A DNA stretch of 64,000 nucleotides from Acridotheres tristis (Eukaryota > Chordata > Aves > Passeriformes > Sturnidae), in NCBI GenBank assembly GCA_037013685.1, contig CM072899.1:4878479-4942478 (forward strand), given 5' to 3'. Positions within the stretch are counted from its first letter, which is position 1. Each line of letters starts with the position of its first letter. The translations under genes were made by a program, and so were the position numbers. Below are positions 37,214-47,121 of the stretch, in pieces. The notes under the pieces were generated by a model. It was not told the origin of the DNA and searched no databases. It saw only the letters and a program-made list of their open reading frames with translations.

Positions 37214-40200
37214 CTGCATGACACAAACACACTCATTAATTGTTAATGCCCAAGGAATGAATAGTTCTTGCAGCACTTAAGCCACATCCCAGCACTGTGA
37301 CATCAGTGGAAGATGATGACGTATCAACCACTGCTTAAGTAACCACAGGTACCCATTTAATAATAACATTAAAGATGGCTTGTGCTCCTTGTGTCCCCTC
37401 CCCCAGTTCTGTTTTGGGACCATTTAAACACACATAGCAAAGTTAACAACTGACTTAGACTCTGTAGTCTTGTTTAAGAAAGCTCAAGTCACACAGCTTT
37501 ACTCGCCCAGAGAAGAGAAGAAATACTTACAGAGGAGAGGAAGAGTGATCCCAAACATGAACACCATGACATCTCCCAGGTAGGAGATCAAGAAGTAGCT
37601 AGACAGCATGATGGCCAGGACAAACGTGGTTGGGTACTGCTTCTTCAGCTTGCGGAGTACATCCTTGTTGTGTGACATCCACACAAAGCCCAGGAAAACC
37701 AGCACCACCACAGTGCCACCAATGAGCATGTTCAGGGGACTCAAAAACCTGGAGAGAAGAGGAACAACAACAAAAAAGAGTTCCGTTTCAGAACTTTCAT
37801 GACTCGTGTCCATATAGCATCAGCCAGCTCAGTGGTAATGTTATTAGGGAGGTAAAGCATTGAAAAGACAGTTGCTGCTGTCAAGACCTTCCCCAAGGTC
37901 TTTACCAAGAGCTAAAAAAAGTAAAAAGTACAACTGAAGAAGAAACCCTTAGCACTGAATTTGGATAGTCTTTGTCTTTATCTCTCTTCCTGAGCTTAGC
38001 TCAGGATGATGAGTTTCTGCAGCACATCTTCACGGAAGCACTTCTCACTAGGACCCCTCCTACCTCTGCAATCAACTCATTTGATATCACACTCAGAGTC
38101 AGCATATCCAGACAGCACATGGAGACAACATTGACTGATCTTTTCCCTTCACATGACCAAAATCAGGCTCAGGCCTTCAGATGAGCCAGCTCTTCATGCT
38201 GTCTTGTCTAGGTTTGCAAAATGGGAAAGGTAGAACACTGAGTCAAGGAAGTTACTTCACTACTTCTCGTTTCTGAGTTCAAGTTCTCATTGGTTTACAT
38301 TCAAACAAAAGAATTGTATGAACCTGCAAAAGGAGCACAACAGATGGAAGCCCAGTCCCAAGCAAGCATGCCTGAGAGTCAGAAGGAACTAGAGTATGTG
38401 ATAAAGGCTTTACAGGAAGAGCCAGGCCTGGCGAGACAGTCACTGCTGATGTTTGTGTTCTGTTACTGTTATCAAAGTTTCCAAGCAAACCAAGCCATCG
38501 AGTGGATCAGCTCTGGACTATAAACAGCAGGTCCTTTTTTTGGAAGAAGGCAAGAAAGTCACCTGCTCAAACCACTTTCCCAAGTATTTTGAGCTTGTTC
38601 AGAATCAAGCGTTCAGCAATGACTTTGCTGAACTTGTTCCCGTACTCACCCAGAGTCCAGCCTCTATGGTATTTCTCTTAAATAGTATTAAGTTATGTGA
38701 ATTCATGAGCATTCTGATGTTGTGGCTTTTACAGGCACTGATCTGATTACACAGCAGCTGAGGCCTCTGGGCTATTACAACTATGGCAGCAGCATGACAG
38801 TGCCCTGATAAAGCCAGACATGCTTAAGGTTTACTCTTGCAGCCTTTGCAGCTCTTCCTGCTGCTCGAAAGCTACCATGCCCAGTGACTCACCACTCCTC
38901 CCCATTGCCAAGGAGGATGTTATGGTTTGTGGTCTGTGCTTCATATCCGGCCCAGGCAGAAGAAATCTGCTGCTGGACTGGTACTGCCAATGCTCTACCT
39001 GCAGTGTGAGGGAGCCTTTTCCTGGAGCAGGAAGAACCCCCAAGAATTATTTCAGAGCAAGGACTGGCTCTTGATTCTTCAAGTCAGTTGTGCCAACAGG
39101 AGATGGGACAACTGGACAGAAAAAGATTAAAATTCAGAGTAGTTCCCCACCTGCTTCTGCTACTCATGCTGAAAAGCCAATCGGGCTTTTTGGAAGTGGC
39201 GACAGGCCAGACTTGCCTGTTGCCTGTTGCATTTGAGTCACTCCCTGTAGCCAGCCAGATTAAATTTAGCTCTGAATTGTCAATCTAAAGTTTCCAGGCT
39301 GGAAAAAGTGAACAGCACTGCTCTGGAAAGAAATCAGTTTCTTCTGTGCTCCTTTGCAGCAGGAGCAGGGTGACTCACGACTGGACCACACTGGGTTATA
39401 TCTCCTATACATAGGAGATTCTTAAAGTAGGATTCACCTCTATACCTCAGCTGTCCTGGAGCAGAAATGGCCAAACCTACACAACTCACAGCAGTCTTTT
39501 TTTTTTTTAATTTCTAAAAATCCATGGACAAGATAATCCTGGAAGCAACAAAGATCTAGGCAGAGCTCCACTCTACAATTTCCATGTGCCTGGAAAATAC
39601 TCTCAAAGCCTTATCATCCCAACGCTTCCCGTTACTCTTATTACAACTTCAGAAACTTGTGGTGAAGAACCATCCCTCCATATTTATAAGGAAGAAACCA
39701 AAGACTTCTCTGCTCTACATTTCTTTCTGGTATTACACAGGTTCTGTTTAACTGGCTGGCTGTAAGGGATATGAAGAGGGGTGAGGGGAGAATGCATTCA
39801 GAAGAACCCTCTTTTCTGAGGAAAGTGATTTGAATCACATGTTTTCTGAAGTGGGCTGCATTCCAACACGTACAAGGGAACAGTGAACAGAAGTATCAAG
39901 TGAAGGCATTCAGAGGCACATGAACACAGATGGGGATCACAGTTGCCACTGAAAACCAGTATTCAAATTATCAGCCATGTGTCCATGGACTTCACTACTG
40001 GTGATTACAGTGCTGGATAGGGTGTCATGTGCCAAAGCCACCCTTTACTGCTTGACTCGTCCACAGCATAATTTACAGCACTATCTAAGATTATCCTAGA
40101 AATTCATATATAGAAAATTCTTCTACAACAATGGCAGTTTTCAGGAAGGCAGAACTCCATTATCCAGTTTCACTCAGATCTGTTGGCATGCTGCTCTCAA

Positions 40201-43200
40201 TAACACAATAGCTAAAAAGGAAAAAACAGGGATATGTAATTTTAGAACAACAAAGCCTGGGGAAAAAGAGGTTGTTTAACAGCTCTAGAAGTCACCTTAC
40301 TGTTGAACCACCAACACTGATATTTGCCTTATTTAAACAGAGGTCAGAACACAACAGGACAAATTTGTGCTCAGGCAAGGAGGCTGGAATTCTTTCAGAG
40401 ATGCAGAGAAAAGGTGAGTGACCAGCCATTATGTATGTTACAAGATACTTTCTAAATATAATTCCCTTTAGCAGGGATTTATGAGACATCAAATACCTAA
40501 AAATGTACTGCAGAGAACTATCAGCATGGCAAGGGTATGGTGACTTGAGTTTATACTGCTCAGAGGACTTAGGGGAAGAAAAACTCTTTTAGGGTTGGAC
40601 ATAAAACCCACTAACTTTTCTGACCCTGAAAGCAGTGAGTGTGGCAGGACTAACAGCACTTGGGGGTGCCAACAGCGCACCCCAGCTGGATGATCTCCTT
40701 TGTTTTCTGTGGTGACAAGGTACAACCCTGGTGGGATGCTGTGACCTCCAGTACAGCTGGGACGAGGTGACAAGGAAAAGCCATCACTCAGATTCAGTTT
40801 CCTGCTGCCCTGCAGATACCAGGCTTCCTTCAGCATCCGCCTAGATACAAAGTAGAGACAAGGAAAATAAACACGCGAAAAGAAACATTCTGGAAGGCTG
40901 CAGGGGCGCAGGTCCCCTGTCAAGTAGGACCACGGGCAGAAACAGCCTCAGGAGGGCAGGGATGCTGGGGGTGCAGTTGTGTGGGAAGAAGTACTGGAAG
41001 TACTGGCAGCTACCCCTGGCCAGCAGAAACAGATGAAGATGAAATTCTTTTTTTAAACTAGATTCGTATTTCTAGGCTCTGCCCTACATGCATCACAAAA
41101 CAGGTCAGAATTCTTACACAGGAGAAGGAAAACACAAAAAGCTCTGCTTTCAGTGAGTTATCACATCACCTCTTCTTGTCAGTCTGTTTCATACCTGCAC
41201 ACTTTGTGCACAGCCTTACAGCAGGAGAGGGGGAGGACATACAGCTGTAGCATAAGGAAAAAAGAGCTTGGCAAGGCACATCCTTTGTGTAAGGCAAGTA
41301 GCCTCCGGCAGCACAAGCCCAGAAATAGGATAGGCCACATAAAAAGCAAAAGCAAGATAGCTCCATCCTTGTATCATCTCCATTTTAGATTACTGTCTTG
41401 GGGTGATTATTCAGCAGTTGTTGTCACATCTGTTTCTTTCGTATGTAACCAGGCAAGTCTGAACAAAGGCACTGAGTAGGAGATTGGCAGTCAGTGAGAA
41501 CATTTTCTTATTTAGAGCAGCTCAGTTAGGCTGAAATATGCATGAAAATTCCTTCTTAGAAGGCCTTTTGCTCCACCAAAGCCCAAGCACTGGGCAGGTT
41601 GGAGCACTAAAATGTGCTCATTTGTATTAATTTAAATAACTTGAAAGATGAAATTCTGCCTCCTCTCTCCCCAAACTTGGAACTTCACTCAGGTTATACA
41701 GCTGTGACTACAGGTAGCACATAAAACTATAAATAGCACAGTCTTGAGGGATAGTCCTCAGCATCCATGGATTTAGCAATGCTTCTGTACCTATTATTGC
41801 TCACTTGCATGGTTTTGAGAGACAGATTCCCGCCTGCAGAACTGGCAGACCTTTATGAAGTTATGCACCACTATTATTATGCAACATATTTTAAAATTGT
41901 GTTTTGCTCACTCGTTCTTAATCTTTCATCAAGTATGAGAGAAACTAAACATTTTGCTGCCCTGGAGCCTTTGTTTCAGCAAAGGGAATAATGACTTCAG
42001 CTAAGGTAGTGGTCTGGGGAAGAAAGAAGGAAAAAAAAATGACACATTCGTGGACTGCTGGGGTTGTACAGATGGACAGCTGATGCTTTGAAGAAGTGGC
42101 AAAGAAAAGAGATATCAAACCTCAGCTGCAAGGAGAACATTATTCCAAGACAGAATGAGCACTCTGATGCAGCATTCCAAAATTCAGCATGCTTTTTTAA
42201 AACTGTCACATTTAGAAGCTAATTTTTAGCAAGTACAAGGCAACAAAAGCCTAGATGAAATTACATTAATTTAAAGTAGTTAAGTTTGAACTACATGATA
42301 GAGAGGCCTTGTTGGAGTAGGTGGAAGAACAGAAAAATTTCACTTATTAACCAAATTGACTGTTTGAGGGAAGTTTCAAGATGTGGGAGGCTCTGAAGGC
42401 CCCGATTTTAATAAAAATTCATACAGGACTCACAGTGACAGGGCCCTGGCTCAGAGTAAGAACAGGGAGCCCAGTTCCTCTATAACTGGGAGAAAGGGCA
42501 GAATTTTGTCAAGATCTTGGTTTTTATTAGCAATCTACTGCAACAGAGTTGTAGGGGGGAAAAAAAGAAAAAGCAGACAAGTCCAGAGTCCTTCTTAAAG
42601 GAATTTGCAGGGAGGGAGCCTTGCTGTAGGAGGAGCAGTAAACTAAAACGGTGGCACAAAGCACTGTATTTCCAGCATCAAGAAAGCTCTGGGCTACAAT
42701 TTCTGTGTCAGCCCAGCACAACCACAGTACTGCAACAGCTGAAAATGTTATCTTTGCATTTCAAGTGTGTCTATATAATTAGATGGTTTATGAGCAGGTA
42801 GAGTTGGTCATGCGCTAAGTTTAGTTTTGATCACAGCAAGATCACTCCATTAGTGGTTCCAATAATCCTGCCCTTAGGCCTGGACACAGCCCTGCAGTTC
42901 CTAAAAAGTCATGATTCATCATTTATCAGAGGTTCCTGCCCATTACAGAGTGAAGTGCAAGACAACTGCAAGTCATCAATTTAAATTTATCAGAAGTACT
43001 TTCTTTACCTTTCTCCCAAAGCTAGTCTGGCCAAATGAAAAATATTTCTATTTAAAGAAATGGATGCTTCTCCTTTATTGAGGTATTATCCTATTTCCTT
43101 TAGAAGTCTTCTCCCATCTGATTTTATTTCTGTGTTAGAAGAATCAGGTTCATCATATACAAAAGACTCTAAGACATGCAATGAAAAAAATATTTGAGAT

Positions 43201-45138
43201 CAAAGATCGTACTTCAGGTCTTGTTCATCCAAAAATTTTCAACACAGAGGGTTATCACTCAATATTAAGATATTATAATTGCAGTTCTGATATTAGTTTC
43301 CATCTTCTGTGGCTCTCTTCCTCCTCCACCTCACACCTCAGCACATTAGTAGGAAATAAGTGGGAGACAAATCTCCCTTGAAGAAAAGCACCCAGAGTTC
43401 AAAAGCAGGAATTTAGGAGGGTGAGTAAAACGGCTGTTTCCTGAGGGCTGCCCTCCCTGTTTTACAACTGGAGATACCAAAATTATTTACATTCTTTTCC
43501 CATCTTTTTGGTCAGAAGAGCTGTCTCCCTGCTTTCCAGGGACACTGTGATTTACCTGTTCATCGAGAGCTGGCTACAGCATCGTGCTGCTAAACACGGG
43601 TAATGAACACACAAGCCTAGAACGAAGTGGCAGAAGAACAGCAAGACCATGGAAGTCTCATTTTGCCAGCCTAGCAGTCTGTGAAGATCTGCAACATATC
43701 CCCATCAAAATACACAAGAACAAGGCCTATGCCACTATACTGAACCTGAAACCATCATATGCATCAAGAAGAAAATGCAGAATTCTGAGCCTATCCTTCC
43801 ATAGAGCACATGACAAAGTTCCCTGTGAGCCAGAGAATCTTTATCAACTTAGATGCTGGGTCAACAGCTTCAGAAGCCCTAACAGGATGCAGAATGTTTA
43901 CCCCCCAAAAAAACTGATTTAGGGGAATCATTTTAAGCCTCTGCAACATAAGAGATAAGATGTACTTCAGCCAAAGCCACTCTGGCCTGGTGGCTGGGCA
44001 GTTCTCCAATTTAAGCATTTGTGCGTTGCTCATTGAGGAGAGCCGAGTATTTCAGTTTCCAAATTAAAAGCTTAATCATCATTTCTGCTGCATGTCTTGC
44101 TTAAGAGCTTTCTGACCAAATATCCTAGAGCAGTACCTGAAATAGAGTCACATAGCCTTTGATTCAGAAGGTGATTATAAGGTTATTTCCTGATTCCCTT
44201 CAGGAACGCTGTGTGTGACACAACAGTGTAGCAGCAGATGGTCCTACCTCGAAGGTCTGAATCCTGCCCACCAAAACGAAATGAAGCAGTACCTTATTTA
44301 TTTTATAGTGAAGTTTTTTGGTATGAGCTAGTTCAGAAATAAGAACGGCTTGTCTTGAACATTACTTCAGAACAGTAAGAGAGAGCAGAATTTATCCACG
44401 CATTTTTTTAGAATTCAGAGCTGAGCGTGTCTCAGCCGGAGCAGCCCCGCTGGGCAGGCTCAGGAGGAAGCACAGATCGCTGCGCAGGATGCGCTCCGTT
44501 TTCTGCGAGCAGCGACATCCCGCACTCCCAGCATCAGCACCGCCTTGTGCCAGGCGCGGTGTCCGCAGCCTCCGCCTCGGGCACAGGGCTGCGAAGGGGA
44601 GATAACGAACAGCGAGTCCCCAGACCGGTCGCACCCCACCACTACATCACAAACCCGACTGCAACCCAGTACCCGCGCCAAGGGAAGGCTGTAAACCAGG
44701 CCTCTACATTTTTTAAAGGACACCAGAGGTGTAAGGAGGGGCGGGAAGGGGAAAGTGGAAGAGGGTAAGGGGAAAATAGGGGAAAGGGGAGAAGGAGGAA
44801 CGAGGAACGGAAAAGGCAGCTCCCCCGCCTCTGTGCTCTCACATCCCGCTCGGGCCCTTTCCCATGGCGCCGGGCCGGGTCGCAGATCCCGTGCCCGCGG
44901 ACCGGACCGGGACCGGGACCGCGGCCACCGCCCCCCGCCGCCCCACGAGGCCGCGCACTGACCCCACGATGGAAATGAGGGCGGCGGCCACCATCAGGTA
45001 GTTGGTCTGGTAGTAGAGCAGGTTGCTGACCACTCGGTTGTTCCATTTCGAGATGTCCTTGAGGTCGGGCAGGGCGAAGCGGTCCGAGCCGGGGAAGAAA
45101 TCGTCCCAGGCCCGCAGCGGGGCCACCTGCACCTCCAT
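37041..45138 (-). CDS. ARL6IP5: ARL6IP5 (PRAF3/JWA), PRA1 family protein 3 (3 exons, 188 aa)
   Basis: Minus-strand exons 45138-44963, 37748-37531 and 37213-37041 join to 188 codons plus TAA, the same length as the human protein. It is a small ER membrane protein with a PRA1 domain. It binds ARL6 and the glutamate transporter EAAC1 (hence GTRAP3-18), and modulates ER export and stress responses. The N-terminal cytosolic part reads [20 protein letters not shown] and [17 protein letters not shown]. Two hydrophobic hairpins follow, separated by [16 protein letters not shown]. The C-terminal cytosolic tail is [20 protein letters not shown], ending DYISKVKE. The ATG has a near-perfect Kozak context (gcggccATGg). 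The gene converges on LMOD3 and is head to head with UBA3. Confidence 0.97.
37214..37530 (-). other. ARL6IP5 intron 2
   Basis: A short GT-AG intron on the minus strand. Nothing else was recognised. Confidence 0.85.
37531..37748 (-). CDS. ARL6IP5: ARL6IP5 exon 2
   Basis: Minus-strand acceptor cttctctccag, donor gtaagt. It encodes [20 protein letters not shown], a charged loop, and the second hydrophobic pair ending MFGITLPLL. Confidence 0.95.
39400..39419. repeat. Near-perfect 20-bp palindrome
   Basis: ATCTCCTAT and ATAGGAGAT are reverse complements flanking only AC. It lies in ARL6IP5 intron 1. Confidence 0.9.
44735..44815 (+). repeat. G-rich purine tract near ARL6IP5 exon 1
   Basis: Many runs of three or four G are separated by A-rich spacers over about 80 bases (for example ggggcgggaaggggaaag). 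It is a candidate quadruplex or triplex former on the plus strand. Confidence 0.6.
44963..45138 (-). CDS. ARL6IP5: ARL6IP5 exon 1
   Basis: On the minus strand it runs from ATG at 45138 to donor gtcagt, 58 codons plus two bases. It encodes the cytosolic N-terminus and most of the first membrane segment, ending LISIV. Confidence 0.95.
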
Positions 45139-45156
45139 GGCCGCCGCCGCCGCCGC
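45139..45156 (-). repeat. Short CGG/GGC triplet run at the ARL6IP5 start codon
   Basis: Five GGC units on the minus strand abut the Kozak sequence in the presumed 5' UTR. Confidence 0.85.
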
Positions 45157-45309
45157 GCAGGCTCGGGAGCGCCGGGCACCGCCCCGGGGCGGCTCCGGCA
45201 CCGACAGCGACAGCGGTACCGGCGCAGCGGCACCGGCACCGGCCCCGCTCCGGCCCGGCCCCGCCGCTCCGCGCTGCTGAACCCGCGAGAGAACGAGCAG
45301 CAGCACAAG

Positions 45310-46389
45310 CGACAGGCGTGTGTCACCGCCCAGGGCTGGCAGCTGACAGGGGCTGCTGTCAATAATCGCTGTAAATTCATTGTTCCTTCAGCACGTGGTG
45401 ATGCACGTTGAGCACTCACGTGGCGAAGCCACTTGGCATCATCTGTGAAGCAAGGGATGAGTGGAGAGGGCACCACGAGAAGTGTCAGCCCCAGTGTCAG
45501 CACTGCGGGTGTCCCATGTCAGGGGGGCTCTGCTAGTGGGGTTGATGTCTTCAAGCTGAATTTTTTGTCTTCAGGCTGAATTTTATCGCCTTTTGCAAAG
45601 TAACTGATGTCGTTTGATAATTTCTACAATAGAATTTACCTCATGAAGAAAAGAACTTTGGGTTTCACACATTGCGTAAGATTACATCACCTAAATAAAT
45701 ATGCATTAGGAGGGCGGAGAATATGTAGCATATAGGCGGTTCCATGTAAATTTTGCTATATAATAGACGGAACGTTTTACCCCTTGGGGTGCTTGATTTG
45801 TGGAAACTTCCGCCTGTGCAGGGTAAACAATGTCTCCTTTCTAAATCACTCTGTGTTTAGAGAGCTTCTAAAAGGAGCAACAGGATGACTGTACCTTTGG
45901 AGGGAAAGTTTAGTGCCAGAAGCTGTGGTGTTCTGACCCCAGCAGTCCATGTTGAAACACTTGTGTTTTCAGGCTTTGACACTTCAGCCACCCTGGCCCA
46001 AGCACAGGCTGTTTGTGCATCACACAGCGCCGAGCATCAAAATCCTTCCCAAAATGTAAGCAGGCTGGCACTTGTTTCTCACAGCTCCATCCATGAAGGA
46101 TTTACATCCCTCAAGTTCGGGAGCCCAAGACTTAGGTGCAGCCTGAGTTAGTCCTGCTCATCTGCTTCCTGGCCTGCACTCGTTCTGGTTTATGAGCGGT
46201 CCCTGTCCAGGCCATGCTCAGGCAGTGCTGATAAAACAAAAGCCATTGTGGCAGGCAGTGACCACCCCGAGCCTGGTCCTGATCATATTTGGGTTCCAGC
46301 CTTCCTGAAGGCTTTAAGGCATCATGATCTCCACATACTTTGTCCCTGAGGATGGTCTCCATGGCTCCTAGGATGTTCTGAGTCCGGAG
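45310..46389. other. Head-to-head spacer between ARL6IP5 and UBA3, first part
   Basis: Composition drops from CpG-rich to AT-rich within about 300 bases of ARL6IP5. No gene was recognised. The spacer ends at a CR1 element. Confidence 0.65.
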
Positions 46390-46825
46390 GAGGCCACCAA
46401 GATGATTCAAGGGATGGAGCAGCTCTGCTATGAGGAAAGGCTGAGAGAATTGGGATGATTCAGCTGTAGAAGAGAAGGCTCTAGGGTGATCTAATTGTGG
46501 CCTTTCAGTACCTGAAGGGGGGCTGCAAAAAGATGGAGACTATTTCCAAGGGCCTGGAGTGACAGGACAAAGGAAAATGGCTTCAAACTGATGGACAGTA
46601 GGTTTATATTGAATATTAGGAAGAAATGCTAATGTGAGGGTGGTGGGGCCCTGGCACAAATTGTGCAGAGAAACCGCCCAGATGGCTGTTCCATCCCTAG
46701 AAGTGTTCAAGGCACGTTGGACGGGGCTTGGAGCAACCTGGGGTAGTGGAAGGTGTCCCTGCCCATGGCATGGGTGAAACTGGATGGCCTTTGAGGTCCT
46801 TTGGAGCCAAACCATTCCATGGCTT
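46390..46825 (+). mobile_element. CR1 LINE 3' segment (about 430 bp) upstream of UBA3
   Basis: It starts gaggccaccaagatgattca, continues tatgaggaaaggctgagaga, gaagagaaggctctaggg, gtgacaggacaaagg, attaggaagaaatgct and gtgcagagaaaccgc, then tgtccctgcccatggca and ggatggcctttgaggtcctt. This is the CR1 3' region in the correct order. It has no intact reading frame. It ends about 275 bases before the UBA3 start codon. Confidence 0.92.
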
Positions 46826-46859
46826 TGTACTCATGACAGGCGGGGGCATGGAGATCCCT

Positions 46860-47101
46860 CGGCAGGACGGGAGGGGATCTCTATGTCAGTGATCGGGGGT
46901 GTTCGGGAGGGTCCCCGCCGTGTGTTCGTGGCGGTTATGGCCACTATGGCCACTACGGCGACTATCACCACTACCGCTACTACGGCCACTATCGCCACAA
47001 TGGCCATTATCGCCACCACGGCCGCTGTCCGGGCCGCCCTCAGCCCGCCGGGCCCGCGCCGCCCCGCCCCGCGCGGGGCACTGTGGGAAGCAGAGGGAAC
47101 T
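46860..47101 (+). promoter_or_regulatory. UBA3: UBA3 proximal promoter and 5' UTR
   Basis: The sequence is CpG-rich, with GC boxes (gccccgccccgcgcgggg) between the 9-bp repeat and the ATG. TGTGGGAA, which fits an RBPJ core, lies at 47082-47089, but one 8-mer is weak evidence. The start codon sits in actATGGCGG. Confidence 0.6.
46928..47026 (+). repeat. 9-bp minisatellite, 11 units, upstream of UBA3
   Basis: Eleven consecutive 9-base units fit consensus A(T/C)GGCCACT, starting gtggcggtt, atggccact, atggccact, acggcgact and so on. Units are diverged but never break the 9-base register. It ends 75 bases before the UBA3 ATG. Confidence 0.92.
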
Positions 47102-47121
47102 ATGGCGGATGGTGAGGAACC
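47102..47121 (+). CDS. UBA3: UBA3 exon 1 (start codon)
   Basis: It encodes MADGEE plus two bases of Pro, then donor gtaagt. The residues match the human N-terminus. Confidence 0.93.

Larger units (their letters stand above)
37749..44962 (-). other. ARL6IP5 intron 1
   Basis: A 7.2-kb GT-AG intron. It contains a short palindrome (39400-39419) and, near the promoter, a G-rich purine tract (44735-44815). The open frames inside it, up to 144 codons, have no recognisable family and are treated as chance. Confidence 0.75.
44830..45300 (-). promoter_or_regulatory. ARL6IP5: ARL6IP5 CpG-island promoter and first exon
   Basis: Very dense CG dinucleotides surround exon 1, with GGACCGG-type tandem motifs (44898-44930) and a CGG run directly before the ATG. 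The 56 codons upstream of the ATG are open in the same frame but hold no ATG. The transcription start is not determined. Confidence 0.7.

Noticed and set aside
40489..40923. Minus-strand open frame of 144 codons in ARL6IP5 intron 1
   Set aside because: It is on the same strand as ARL6IP5, but its phase and sequence match nothing in the family, and the three known exons already give the full 188 residues.
43584..43922. 112-codon plus-strand frame in ARL6IP5 intron 1, considered as retroelement remnant
   Set aside because: I saw no reverse transcriptase or CR1 motif and no flanking repeat.
46831..47019. Minus-strand Val/Ala/Ile frame resembling a transmembrane segment
   Set aside because: It is the translation of the 9-bp minisatellite, whose length is a multiple of three and so keeps a frame open.
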